Positions 1-7,873 of a stretch of 42,838 nt of DNA are shown in pieces. Position numbers and translations under genes: made by a program. The notes under the pieces were generated by a model. It saw only the letters and a list, made by a program, of their open reading frames with translations. It was not told where the DNA came from and did no database searches. The DNA is from Streptomyces sp. WAC 04229. GTDB taxonomy: Bacteria; Actinomycetota; Actinomycetes; Streptomycetales; Streptomycetaceae. The DNA lies in assembly GCF_003947455.1 (NCBI RefSeq), contig NZ_QHJH01000054.1, positions 1 through 42,838 of the forward strand, read 5' to 3'. Positions within the stretch are counted from its first letter, which is position 1. The number at the start of each line of letters is the position of its first letter.

Positions 1-101
1 ATCTTCCGTTCAGCATCGACGCGGTGCCCGCGCCCCCGCCTCCGCCAGCGGCAGCCGGACCGTCGTCAGCGCGGGCACCGCGTCGATGCTGAACGGAAGA
101 T
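1..101. repeat. 33-bp perfect inverted repeat at the window edge (likely fold-back artefact)
   Basis: Bases 1-33 are the exact reverse complement of bases 69-101, with a 35-base loop. The right arm and the loop read as ordinary LacI-family coding sequence on the minus strand. The left arm replaces the expected continuation and introduces a stop codon. A perfect fold-back placed exactly at a sequence end is typical of a chimeric read or assembly artefact; a biological hairpin is the less likely reading. Confidence 0.8.
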
Positions 102-969
102 CGTCGAAGCCCGCCACGGACACGTCGTCCGGGATCCGCAGCCCCGAGTCCCGCAGCGCCGCGCATGCCCCCAGCGCGACGGAGTCGTTCGCGGCGACGA
201 CGGCCGTCAGGGACGGATCCCTGCGCAGGAGTTCCAGCGTCGCCTCGTACCCGGACTGCCGGTCGTAGCGGCCGTGGACCGTCCAGCGGGGGTCCTCCTC
301 GACGCCGTGCGCGGCGAGCGCGGCGCGGTGCCCCTCCAGCCGGTGCCGGGTGGTGGTCCGCTCCTGGGGGCCGGCGATGTAGCCGAGCCGCCGGTGGCCG
401 AGCCCGAGCAGGTGCTCGGTCAGCTCCCGGCCGCCCCCGCGGTTGTCGAAGGTCAGCGCGATGGCCCCGGTCTCCGGCGCCGGCGGCCGCCCGCACAGCA
501 CCACCCGCGTCCCGGCCTCCGTCAGCTTCCGCAGCTTCGCCGCCACCGCCGCCTGGTGCGCCGCGTCCTCCATCGCCCCGCCGGTCAGCACGACGGCCGC
601 CGCGCGCTGGCGTTGCAACAGGGTGAGGTAGGTCAGCTCGCGCTCCGGGGAGCCGCCGGTGTTGCAGACCACCGCGAGCCGCTCGCCGCCCGCTCTGCCG
701 CCCGGCCCGCCGATCTCGGACTGGATGGCGCCGGCCATGATGCCGAAGAAGGGGTCGGCGATGTCGTTGACCAGGATGCCGACCAGGTCGGACGTGGCCG
801 CGGCCAGGGCGCTCGCGGGGCCGTTGAGCACGTAGTCCAGCTCGTCGACCGCCTTCAGCACCCGCTCCCGGGTGGTGGCGGCCACCGGGTAGTTCCCGTT
901 CAGCACGCGCGACACCGTCGCGGGGGAGACCTGGGCGCGGGCCGCCACGTCCGCAAGTGTCACCGTCAT
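10..969 (-). CDS. LacI-family transcriptional regulator, C-terminus cut by the window edge
   Basis: Sugar-responsive DNA-binding repressor of the LacI/GalR family. The N-terminus carries the typical helix-turn-helix (LADVAARAQVSPATVSRVLN, residues 5-24) and hinge helix, followed by a periplasmic-binding-protein-like effector domain (VGILVNDIADPFFG near residue 63, GFDDLPF near residue 290). Start is ATG at 969. The apparent stop lies inside the fold-back at 1-33, and the last residues (about APRRC) do not continue the family pattern. The 319-residue length is therefore artificial, because family members usually run to about 335-345. The gene is divergent from the Gfo/Idh/MocA operon and probably represses it through the palindrome at 1114-1129. 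The effector sugar cannot be read from the sequence. Confidence 0.85.
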   Translation of the reverse strand: MTVTLADVAARAQVSPATVSRVLNGNYPVAATTRERVLKAVDELDYVLNGPASALAAATSDLVGILVNDIADPFFGIMAGAIQSEIGGPGGRAGGERLAVVCNTGGSPERELTYLTLLQRQRAAAVVLTGGAMEDAAHQAAVAAKLRKLTEAGTRVVLCGRPPAPETGAIALTFDNRGGGRELTEHLLGLGHRRLGYIAGPQERTTTRHRLEGHRAALAAHGVEEDPRWTVHGRYDRQSGYEATLELLRRDPSLTAVVAANDSVALGACAALRDSGLRIPDDVSVAGFDDLPFSIDAVPALTTVRLPLAEAGARAPRRC

Positions 970-1074
970 GTCCTCGTCCTCCGCATCGCGCGTGAGCCGA
1001 ACGCCGTCGCGGTGACCCTACGGCCACCACGCGTCGTCGTTCGCCCCCTCGAACAACTCACCCGAATCGCGGTC

Positions 1075-1129
1075 TTGTCCAGACCACCGTTCACAGGCTA
1101 GCTTCGTTCTGCATAGAAAGCGCTTGCTA
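1075..1129 (+). promoter_or_regulatory. Promoter and LacI-type operator of the sugar operon
   Basis: A possible -35 TTGTCC (1075-1080) and -10 TAGCTT (1099-1104) are 18 bp apart. Just downstream, TAGAAAGCGCTTGCTA (1114-1129) is a palindrome with 7 of 8 paired positions and the central CG step typical of LacI-family operators. The position between promoter and start codon suits repression by the divergent LacI protein. The same AAGCGCTT core recurs at 2398-2405. Confidence 0.5.
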
Positions 1130-1160
1130 CTGGGCGTACGGCTCGTACGAAGGGAATGAC

Positions 1161-2312
1161 GTGACACGCAAGACGGTGCGTATCGCCATGAACGGCGTGA
1201 CCGGGCGCATGGGCTACCGCCAGCACCTCGTCCGCTCCATCCTGGCCCTCCGCGAACAGGGCGGCCTCGACCTGGGCGACGGCACCGTGCTGTGGCCGGA
1301 GCCGGTCCTGGTCGGCCGCCGCGAACACGCGCTGAAGGCGCTTGCCGAACGGCACGGACTCGACCACGTCTCCACCGACCTGGACGCGGTCCTGGCCGAC
1401 GACAGCGTCGACATCTACTTCGACGCCCAGGTCACCTCGGCCCGCGAGGAGGCGATCAGGAAGGCGATCGCCGCGGGCAAGCACGTCTACACCGAGAAGC
1501 CCACCGCCACCGGCCTGGACGGAGCCCTCGACCTCGCCCGCCTCGCCGACGCGAAGGGCGTCCGGCACGGCGTCGTCCAGGACAAGCTCTTCCTCCCCGG
1601 CCTGCTCAAGCTCAAGCGCCTCGTCGACGGCGGCTTCTTCGGCCGGATCCTGTCCGTGCGCGGCGAGTTCGGCTACTGGGTCTTCGAGGGCGACTGGCAG
1701 GAGGCCCAGCGCCCCTCGTGGAACTACCGCACCGAGGACGGCGGCGGCATCGTCGTCGACATGTTCCCGCACTGGGAGTACGTCCTGCACGAGCTGTTCG
1801 GCCGGGTGAAGTCCGTACAGGCCCTCACCGCCACCCACGTCCCGCAGCGCTGGGACGAGAACGGCAAGCCCTACGACGCCACCGCCGACGACGCCGCCTA
1901 CGGCGTCTTCGAGCTGGACGGCGGCGCCATCGCGCAGATCAACTCCTCCTGGGCGGTGCGTGTCAACCGCGACGAGCTGGTCGAGTTCCAGGTCGACGGC
2001 ACCGAGGGCTCGGCGGTGGCCGGCCTGCGCAACTGCCGTGTCCAGCACCGCTCCGCCACCCCCAAGCCGGTCTGGAACCCGGACATCCCCGCCACCGAGG
2101 CCTTCCGCGACCAGTGGCAGGAGGTCCCGGACAACGGCGACTTCGACAACGGCTTCAAGGCCCAGTGGGAGCTGTTCCTCAAGCACGTCTACGCCGACGC
2201 CCCCTACCACTGGGACCTGCTGGCCGGCGCCCGCGGCGTCCAGCTCGCCGAACTGGGCCTGAGGTCCTCGGCGGAGGGCCGCCGCCTCGACGTACCGGAG
2301 ATCTCGCTGTGA
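1161..2312 (+). CDS. Gfo/Idh/MocA-family NAD(P)-dependent oxidoreductase
   Basis: Predicted cytoplasmic dehydrogenase acting on a sugar, inositol or sugar-acid substrate. The N-terminus has a Rossmann-like start (RIAMNGVTGRMGYRQ). The family motif EKPTAT follows near residue 112, and then the C-terminal alpha/beta substrate domain (GGGIVVDMFPHWEYVLHELFG). Length is 383 residues, normal for the family. Start is GTG at 1161, chosen because GAAGGGA lies about 5 bases upstream. It is the first gene of a three-gene operon and overlaps the next gene by GTGA, which implies translational coupling. The partners (DUF993 aldolase-like protein and a xylose-isomerase-like TIM barrel) suggest oxidation of a polyol or sugar followed by isomerisation or cleavage. 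The exact substrate is unknown. Confidence 0.85.
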   Translation: MTRKTVRIAMNGVTGRMGYRQHLVRSILALREQGGLDLGDGTVLWPEPVLVGRREHALKALAERHGLDHVSTDLDAVLADDSVDIYFDAQVTSAREEAIRKAIAAGKHVYTEKPTATGLDGALDLARLADAKGVRHGVVQDKLFLPGLLKLKRLVDGGFFGRILSVRGEFGYWVFEGDWQEAQRPSWNYRTEDGGGIVVDMFPHWEYVLHELFGRVKSVQALTATHVPQRWDENGKPYDATADDAAYGVFELDGGAIAQINSSWAVRVNRDELVEFQVDGTEGSAVAGLRNCRVQHRSATPKPVWNPDIPATEAFRDQWQEVPDNGDFDNGFKAQWELFLKHVYADAPYHWDLLAGARGVQLAELGLRSSAEGRRLDVPEISL

Positions 2313-3469
2313 CCCTCCACCTGCCGGGCGCGGACGGCACCCTGCGCGCCCACGAGCCGCGCACCGAGCCGCTCGCCGTCACCCGGGAAGCCCCGGGAAG
2401 CGCTTTCACCTCCAGGACGGTCTTCTCGGCGGCGCACGTGGTCGCCGACCCGTTCGCCGACACCACCCCCGACTCGCCCGCCGCCGTCGACTGGGACGCC
2501 ACCCTCGCCTTCCGCCGCCACCTGTGGTCCCACGGACTCGGCGTCGCCGAGGCGATGGACACCGCCCAGCGCGGCATGGGCCTGGACTGGGCCACGGCGG
2601 CCGAGCTGATCCGCCGATCCGCCGCCGAGGCGCGGGCGACCGGCGGCCGCATCGCGTGCGGCGTCGGCACCGACCAGCTCACGGCCGGCACCCTCGCCGA
2701 GGTCCGGGCGGCCTACGAGGAACAGCTCGCCCTCGTCGAGGGGTCGGGCGCCCAGGCCATCCTCATGGCCTCCCGGGCCCTCGCCGCGACCGCGCAGGGC
2801 CCGGACGACTACCTGGAGGTCTACGGCCACCTCCTCCGCCAGTCCGCCGAACCGGTCGTCCTGCACTGGCTGGGCCCGATGTTCGACCCGGCGCTGGAGG
2901 GCTACTGGGGCTCGTCCGACCTCGATGCGGCGACGGACACCTTCCTGGAGGTCATCGCCGCCCACCCCGACAAGGTCGACGGCATCAAGGTCTCCCTCCT
3001 CGACGCCCGGCGCGAGATCGACCTGCGCCGCCGCCTCCCGCGGGGCGTGCGCTGCTACACCGGGGACGACTTCAACTACCCGGAGCTGATCGCGGGCGAC
3101 GAACAGGGCTTCAGCCACGCCCTGCTCGGCATCTTCGACCCCCTGGGCCCGCTGGCCGCCGAGGCGGTCCGCCACCTCGACACCGGCGACACGGAGGGCT
3201 TCCGTGCCCTCCTCGACCCCACCGTCGAACTCTCCCGCCACCTCTTCCAGGCCCCTACCCGCTACTACAAGACGGGCGTGGTGTTCCTGGCCTGGCTGGC
3301 CGGCCACCAGAGCCACTTCACGATGGTCGGCGGCCTCCAGTCGGCCCGCTCCCTGCCGCACCTCGCCCGCGCCTACGAACTCGCGGACGGCCTCGGCCTC
3401 TTCCCGGACCCGAAACTCGCCGAGGAGCGCATGCGCACCCTGCTCGACCTGTACGGAGTCACCCAGTGA
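2309..3469 (+). CDS. DUF993 / dihydrodipicolinate-synthase-like protein
   Basis: A 386-residue protein resembling the DUF993 family, which databases often label dihydrodipicolinate synthase-like. Family proteins are thought to be TIM-barrel aldolases or lyases, but I know of no demonstrated reaction. Features seen include AGTLAEVRAAYEEQ, VVLHWLGPMFDPALEGYWGS and DGIKVSLLD, whose lysine would be a plausible Schiff-base residue, then YKTGVVFLAWLAGHQ and HFTMVGGLQSARS near the C-terminus. Start is GTG at 2309, overlapping the upstream stop as GTGA, and the same overlap links it to the next gene. A LacI-type AAGCGCTT palindrome lies inside the 5' part of the gene (2398-2405). The role is inferred from the operon: cleavage or isomerisation of the product of the upstream dehydrogenase. 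Confidence 0.75.
   Translation: MTLHLPGADGTLRAHEPRTEPLAVTREAPGSAFTSRTVFSAAHVVADPFADTTPDSPAAVDWDATLAFRRHLWSHGLGVAEAMDTAQRGMGLDWATAAELIRRSAAEARATGGRIACGVGTDQLTAGTLAEVRAAYEEQLALVEGSGAQAILMASRALAATAQGPDDYLEVYGHLLRQSAEPVVLHWLGPMFDPALEGYWGSSDLDAATDTFLEVIAAHPDKVDGIKVSLLDARREIDLRRRLPRGVRCYTGDDFNYPELIAGDEQGFSHALLGIFDPLGPLAAEAVRHLDTGDTEGFRALLDPTVELSRHLFQAPTRYYKTGVVFLAWLAGHQSHFTMVGGLQSARSLPHLARAYELADGLGLFPDPKLAEERMRTLLDLYGVTQ
2396..2407. promoter_or_regulatory. Possible intragenic LacI-type operator
   Basis: GGGAAGCGCTTTC contains the same AAGCGCTT core as the operator at 1114-1129, about 1280 bp away, with one further matched outer pair. Auxiliary intragenic operators that allow looping are known for LacI-family repressors. 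Here it is inferred only from the shared core, which an 8-bp chance match could also give. Confidence 0.3.
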
Positions 3470-4332
3470 GCGACACCCGCCCGGCCCCCGGCCTGACCCG
3501 CTTCAGCATCAACCAGATGACGGTCAAGCAGCTGACGCTGCCCGAACTGACCACCGCCTGCCGCGACCTGGGCATCGGCAACGTCGGCCTGTGGCGCGAG
3601 CCGGTCCAGGCGTACGGCGTCGAGGCGGCGGCCAAGCTGGTCCGCGACGCGGGCCTGACCGTCACCACCCTGTGCCGCGGCGGATTCCTCACGGCCGTCG
3701 AACCGGAGGCGCGCGCCGCCGCCCTGGCCGACAACCGCCGTGCCGTCGACGAGGCCGCCGCCCTCGGCACCGACACCCTCGTCCTGGTCTCCGGCGGCCT
3801 CCCTGCCGGCCACAAGGACCTGCGCGCCGCCCGCGAACGCATCGCGGACGCCCTCACCGAACTCGCCCCCTACGCCGAGCAGCACGGCGTACGCCTCGCC
3901 ATCGAGCCGCTGCACCCGATGTACGCCTCGGACCGCTGCGTGGTCTCCACCCTCGCCCAGGCCCTGGACCTGGCCGAACGCTTCCCCGCCCACCAGGTCG
4001 GCGTCACCGTCGACACGTACCACGTCTGGTGGGACGACCGGGCGCCCGAGCAGATCGCCCGGGCCGGGGCGGGCGGCCGCATCCACACCTTCCAGCTCGC
4101 CGACTGGACCACCCCCCTGCCCGAGGGCGTCCTCAACGGCCGCGGCCAGATCGGCGACGGCGCGATCGACATGCGGGAATGGAAGGGCTACGTGGAGGCG
4201 GCCGGATACACCGGCGCCATCGAGGTCGAACTGTTCAACGAGGCGCTGTGGGCGCGCGACGGACGCGAGGTACTCGCCGAGACGGCGGAGCGGTTCGCCG
4301 CCCACGCGGGGGACGCCGGGCCGGAAAAATAA
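3466..4332 (+). CDS. Sugar phosphate isomerase/epimerase (xylose-isomerase-like TIM barrel)
   Basis: A 288-residue cytoplasmic protein of the AP-endonuclease-2/xylose-isomerase-like TIM-barrel superfamily, which includes inositol-pathway isomerases, epimerases and hydroxypyruvate isomerases. Metal-binding acidic and histidine residues of the fold are visible: the Glu and His of AIEPLHPMYA, the Asp and His of VTVDTYHVWWD, and the final Glu of AIEVELFNEA. Start is GTG at 3466, overlapping the DUF993 stop as GTGA. It is the last gene of the operon, with a strong hairpin about 115 bases downstream. Its substrate is probably the product of the preceding enzymes and is not identifiable here. Confidence 0.8.
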   Translation: MSDTRPAPGLTRFSINQMTVKQLTLPELTTACRDLGIGNVGLWREPVQAYGVEAAAKLVRDAGLTVTTLCRGGFLTAVEPEARAAALADNRRAVDEAAALGTDTLVLVSGGLPAGHKDLRAARERIADALTELAPYAEQHGVRLAIEPLHPMYASDRCVVSTLAQALDLAERFPAHQVGVTVDTYHVWWDDRAPEQIARAGAGGRIHTFQLADWTTPLPEGVLNGRGQIGDGAIDMREWKGYVEAAGYTGAIEVELFNEALWARDGREVLAETAERFAAHAGDAGPEK

Positions 4333-4385
4333 ATTCACGGTGACGCGTGCAACCCTTTCGGCACCCCGCGGGTCGTACGTGGCAT

Positions 4386-4430
4386 CAGAACCCCTGTGGG
4401 GGGACCCGGGGGGGGATCCGTGGGGTTCTG
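4386..4430. repeat. 9-bp inverted repeat with G-rich loop
   Basis: CAGAACCCC (4386-4394) and GGGGTTCTG (4422-4430) pair perfectly around a loop with two long G runs. It lies between two convergent genes and just upstream of a stronger hairpin, so it may be part of a composite termination region. Confidence 0.4.
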
Positions 4431-4447
4431 AAGGGGAGGGGAAACCC

Positions 4448-4477
4448 GAGAGGGCCCGGTCGCGACCGGGCCCTCTC
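4448..4477. terminator. Bidirectional terminator between convergent operons
   Basis: A perfect 30-base palindrome: GAGAGGGCCCGG pairs with CCGGGCCCTCTC around a TCGCGA centre. It lies between the stop of the isomerase gene (plus strand, 4332) and the stop of rbsD (minus strand, 4508). There is only a weak T tract (CAAAGTTTTC), as is common in high-GC actinomycetes. Confidence 0.8.
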
Positions 4478-4507
4478 AAAGTTTTCGGCGTCCCCGGCCG
4501 GCACCCG

Positions 4508-4897
4508 TCAGAAGAAGACCCCGCACCGCAGCAGCACGTTCGCGTACGGCCGGGCCTCGCCGGTGCGGACGATCAGACGCGCACCCGCCGACAGCTCCTT
4601 GAGCCGCTCGTGCGGGACCAGGGTCAGGCCGGGGAAGTGGCCGTCGAGCAGTGCCGCGGCGCCGGTGTTGGCCTCCCGCACCTCCGTCGCCGCCACCGCG
4701 CCCTCCACGACCAGCTCGGCGAGCAGACCGTCCAGCACCTCCGCGAAGGACGGCACCCCGGCGCGGAAGGCCAGGTCGACGACGCGCGGGCCGTTCGGGA
4801 CGGGCATGCCCGCGTCGCACACCAGGACCCCGTCGCCGTGCCCGAGTTCGGCGAGCGCGCCCGCGAGGTGGCGGTTGAGTATCCCTGCCCTCTTCAC
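4508..4897 (-). CDS. rbsD: D-ribose pyranase RbsD
   Basis: Interconverts the pyranose and furanose forms of D-ribose in the cytoplasm, so imported ribose can reach ribokinase. The N-terminus MKRAGILNRHLAGALAELGHGD contains the family's catalytic histidine motif, followed by VCDAGMPVP with its conserved Asp. The C-terminus carries RTGEARPYANVLLRCGVFF. At 129 residues it matches the usual RbsD length of about 130-139. Start is GTG at 4897, overlapping the ribokinase stop by four bases (GTGA). It is the last gene of the ribose-type operon and is followed by the bidirectional hairpin at 4448-4477. Confidence 0.93.
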   Translation of the reverse strand: MKRAGILNRHLAGALAELGHGDGVLVCDAGMPVPNGPRVVDLAFRAGVPSFAEVLDGLLAELVVEGAVAATEVREANTGAAALLDGHFPGLTLVPHERLKELSAGARLIVRTGEARPYANVLLRCGVFF

Positions 4898-5796
4898 AGC
4901 GCCTCGGCCTCCGCCGCGGTGGGGTACGACTCCTGCGCCCCCGCCTTCGTGACCGCCGCCGCGCCCACCCGCGCCGCGTACGCCGCCGCCTCGGCGAGCG
5001 AGTCGCCGGTGCCGAGCCGCCAGGCCAGCGCCGCGGTGAACGCGTCGCCCGCGCCCGTCGTGTCCACGGCGTCCACCTTCACCGACGGCACCCGCGAGAC
5101 GCCCGCGCCCGACGCCACCAGCGCGCCCTCGGCGCCCAGGGTCACGACCACCGAACGCGGCCCCTTGGCCAGCAGGATGCGGGCCCAGTCCTCGGGGCGC
5201 TCGCTGACCACGGCGTCGCCGAGGATCACCTTCGCCTCGTGCTCGTTGACGATCAGCGGGTCGCAGGCCGCGAGGACCTCCGGCGGCAGCGGACGCGGCG
5301 GCGACGGGTTCAGCACGAAGCGGCTGTCCGGCGCCAGACTCCGGACCACCTCCACGACCGTCTCCAGCGGGATCTCCAGCTGCGTGGAGACGACCCGGGA
5401 GGCGTGGAAGAGGCTGGCGGCCGCGCGGACGTCGCCCGGCGTCAGCCGGCCGTTGGCGCCCGGCGAGACCACGATGCTGTTGTCACCCGACGGGTCGACG
5501 GTGATCAGCGCGACGCCGGTCGGGGCGCCGCCCACCAGCACGCCGACCGTGTCGACACCGGCCGCGCGCTGCGCGTCGAGGAGCAGCCGTCCGTGGCCGT
5601 CGTCGCCGACCCTGGCCAGCAGGGCCGTACGGGCGCCGAGCCGGGCGGCGGCCACCGCCTGGTTCCCGCCCTTGCCTCCCGGGTGGACGCTCAGGTCGGA
5701 GCCGAGCACCGTCTCCCCGGCGCCCGGCCGCCGTTCCACGCCGATCACGAGGTCGGCGTTGGCCGACCCCACGACCAGGAGGTCGTAGTCGTACAT
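4894..5796 (-). CDS. rbsK: Ribokinase RbsK (PfkB family)
   Basis: Phosphorylates D-ribose to ribose-5-phosphate using ATP. The PfkB family signatures are both visible: an N-terminal glycine-rich motif (HPGGKGGNQAVAAARLGA, about residues 38-55) and the C-terminal DTTGAGDAFTAAL with the catalytic Asp of GAGD. NEHEAKVILGD is the typical middle motif. The length of 300 residues is normal. Start is ATG at 5796 with a GGAG element eight bases upstream. The 121-base gap between the fusion transporter and this gene holds short tandem repeats (5809-5860). It is translationally coupled to rbsD. Confidence 0.93.
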   Translation of the reverse strand: MYDYDLLVVGSANADLVIGVERRPGAGETVLGSDLSVHPGGKGGNQAVAAARLGARTALLARVGDDGHGRLLLDAQRAAGVDTVGVLVGGAPTGVALITVDPSGDNSIVVSPGANGRLTPGDVRAAASLFHASRVVSTQLEIPLETVVEVVRSLAPDSRFVLNPSPPRPLPPEVLAACDPLIVNEHEAKVILGDAVVSERPEDWARILLAKGPRSVVVTLGAEGALVASGAGVSRVPSVKVDAVDTTGAGDAFTAALAWRLGTGDSLAEAAAYAARVGAAAVTKAGAQESYPTAAEAEAL

Positions 5797-5808
5797 CAGT
5801 CGTTCTCC

Positions 5809-5860
5809 GATCCGAGTGATCCGGTGATCCGAGTGAACCCGAATGATCCGAGTGAACCGA
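5809..5860 (-). repeat. Imperfect tandem repeats in the ribokinase leader
   Basis: GATCCGAGTGA occurs at 5809, 5826 and 5845, with a fourth partial copy (CCGAGTGA) at 5857. Spacing is 17-19 bases. On the transcribed strand these read TCACTCGGATC. They lie just upstream of the rbsK ribosome-binding site. No clear hairpin forms, so a role as a regulator-binding array or a slippage-prone spacer is speculation. Confidence 0.6.
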
Positions 5861-5917
5861 GTGAGGTGGGCGGACGGTCGCCGCGACCGTCCGCCCGTGC
5901 ACTCCCGTGCGCCTCTG

Positions 5918-7873
5918 TCAGCCCTCGAAGCCGGCCACGTTCTCCTTGGTGACCACCTTCACGGGCACCTTCACCGTCTGCTCCACCTTCTTGTCCTCGG
6001 CCGCCCGCAGCGCGTTCTGTACGGCGATCCTGCCCAGTTCCTTCGGCTGCTGCGCGACGGACGCGAACAACGTGCCCTGCTGGACCGCCTTCAGCCCGTC
6101 CGGCGTGCCGTCGAAGCCGACGACCTGGACCGACTTGCCCGCCTTGGAACCCAGCGCCTTGATCGCGCCGAGCGCCATCTCGTCGTTCTCCGCGAAGACG
6201 CCGTCGATGTCCGGGTGCGCCTGGAGCAGGTTGGTCATCACGTCCAGGCCCTTGGTGCGGTCGAAGTCCGCGGGCTGCTTGGCGACCACCTTGATCCCCG
6301 GGTACTCCTCGAGGCCGGCCGCGAAGCCCGCCCCGCGCTCCCGGCTGGCGGAGGTGCCGGCCTGGCCCTGGAGGATGGCGATCGTGCCCTTGCCGCCGAG
6401 CTTCTCGGCGAGGGCCTTGGCGCCCAGCTCACCGCCCTCGACGTTGTCGGAGGCGACCAGCGCGGCGGTCTCTGCGTCGTTGACGCCGCGGTCCACGGCG
6501 ATGACGGGGATGTCGTCCTTGTTCGCCGAGCGCACCGAGGGGCCCGCGGCGTCCGAGTCCACCGGGTTGACGATGATCGAGGACAGGCCCTCGCTGGTGA
6601 AGTTCTGCAACTGGTTCGCCTGCTGGGAGGCGTCGTTCTGCGCGTCGGTGACGGTCAGGTCCACGCCCAGCTTCTTCGCCTGCTCCTCCGCCCCGTCCCT
6701 GATCTGCACGAAGAACGGGTTGTTCAGCGTCGACAGCGACAACCCGACCTTCTTCGACGTGCCGCCCGAGGATCCGTTGTGCAGCAGCGAGGTCGCGCCG
6801 ACCACCGCGACGGCGACGACCGCCGCGACGACGTACGTCAGCGCCTGCTTGCCCCGGTTCCCGCCGCCGGAGGTCCCGGCCGCGGGGGTGGTCGCGCCGG
6901 CCTTGCGCCGCAGGGTGTCCAGGAGCACCGCCAGCGCGATGACCACACCGATGACGACCTGCTGCCAGAACGCGGAGACGGACAGCAGGTTGAGGCCGTT
7001 GCGCAGCACCGCGAGGATCAGCGCGCCGATCAGCGTGCCGGACGCCTTGCCGGTACCGCCCGCGAGCGAGGCACCGCCGATGACGACGGCGGCGATGGCG
7101 TCCAGTTCGTAGCCCTGCGCGGCCTGCGGCTGCGCGGAGGAGAGCCGGGAGGCGAGCACGATGCCCGCGGCGGCGGCGAACAGGCCGGAGAAGGCGTAGA
7201 TGGCGAGCTTCTGCCGCTTGACCCGCAGCCCGGACAGCCGCGCGGCCTCCTCGTTGCCGCCGATGGCGTACATGGAGCGGCCGATGTAGGTCCGCCCGAG
7301 GACGAACGCGGTGATCAGCCCCATCACGATCATCACCAGCACCGGCACCGGCAGCCACCCGCCGAGCGTGTCCCCGAGGTGCGAGACCGACTCCGGGAAG
7401 GCGATGGGCGACCCCTGGGAGATGACCAGCGACAGACCGCGCCCGACCGACAGCATGGCGAGCGTCGCGATGAACGGCGGCAGCTTCCCGTACGAGATCA
7501 GGAAACCGTTCACCAGACCGCAGGCGATGCCCGTCGCGACGGCCAGCAGCACCGCGAGCGCGACCGGTATCCCGGCCTCGGTGGCGCTCCAGGCCAGCAC
7601 GGTGGCCGACAGCGCGGCGACCGAGCCGACCGACAGGTCGATGCCCGCCGAGACGATGACGAAGGTGACACCGAAGGCGAGGATCGCCGTCACGGCCGCC
7701 TGGACGCCGACGTTGAGCAGGTTGTCGGCGGTCAGGAAGTCCCCGGAGAGCGCCGACATGGCGACGACGAGGACGATCAGCGCGGTCAGCGCGCCGTTCT
7801 CCAGCAGCAGGCGGCGCACACCGCCCGAGGCGCCCTGCGCGCCCGGCTTGCTCTTGAGCGTGTCAGTGGCCAC
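5918..7873 (-). CDS. Ribose-type ABC permease fused to its substrate-binding domain
   Basis: A 651-residue fusion of RbsC-like permease and RbsB-like binding protein. Residues about 25-330 hold the hydrophobic permease, with the family motif GGASLAGGTGKASGTLIGALI. An extra membrane segment near residues 342-363 (YVVAAVVAVAVVGATSLL) would carry the chain outside. Residues about 370-651 form the sugar-binding domain, which starts GLSLSTLNNPFFVQIRDGAEE, very like free RbsB. No separate lipoprotein signal exists, so the binding domain would be tethered in cis. Start is GTG at 7873, preceded by GGAGG, which gives an 11-base overlap with the ATPase gene. A longer in-frame start at 7966 would lie deep inside that gene. 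The neighbours rbsA, rbsK and rbsD make ribose or a similar pentose the likely substrate. Confidence 0.9.
   Translation of the reverse strand: MATDTLKSKPGAQGASGGVRRLLLENGALTALIVLVVAMSALSGDFLTADNLLNVGVQAAVTAILAFGVTFVIVSAGIDLSVGSVAALSATVLAWSATEAGIPVALAVLLAVATGIACGLVNGFLISYGKLPPFIATLAMLSVGRGLSLVISQGSPIAFPESVSHLGDTLGGWLPVPVLVMIVMGLITAFVLGRTYIGRSMYAIGGNEEAARLSGLRVKRQKLAIYAFSGLFAAAAGIVLASRLSSAQPQAAQGYELDAIAAVVIGGASLAGGTGKASGTLIGALILAVLRNGLNLLSVSAFWQQVVIGVVIALAVLLDTLRRKAGATTPAAGTSGGGNRGKQALTYVVAAVVAVAVVGATSLLHNGSSGGTSKKVGLSLSTLNNPFFVQIRDGAEEQAKKLGVDLTVTDAQNDASQQANQLQNFTSEGLSSIIVNPVDSDAAGPSVRSANKDDIPVIAVDRGVNDAETAALVASDNVEGGELGAKALAEKLGGKGTIAILQGQAGTSASRERGAGFAAGLEEYPGIKVVAKQPADFDRTKGLDVMTNLLQAHPDIDGVFAENDEMALGAIKALGSKAGKSVQVVGFDGTPDGLKAVQQGTLFASVAQQPKELGRIAVQNALRAAEDKKVEQTVKVPVKVVTKENVAGFEG

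Noticed and set aside
1098..2210. Long minus-strand frame opposite the Gfo/Idh/MocA gene
   Set aside because: It is the mirror of a strongly biased real gene, has a Val/Gly/Asp-rich shadow composition and matches no family. The same applies to other long antisense frames, such as those opposite citA, mmsA and the hydrolase fusion.
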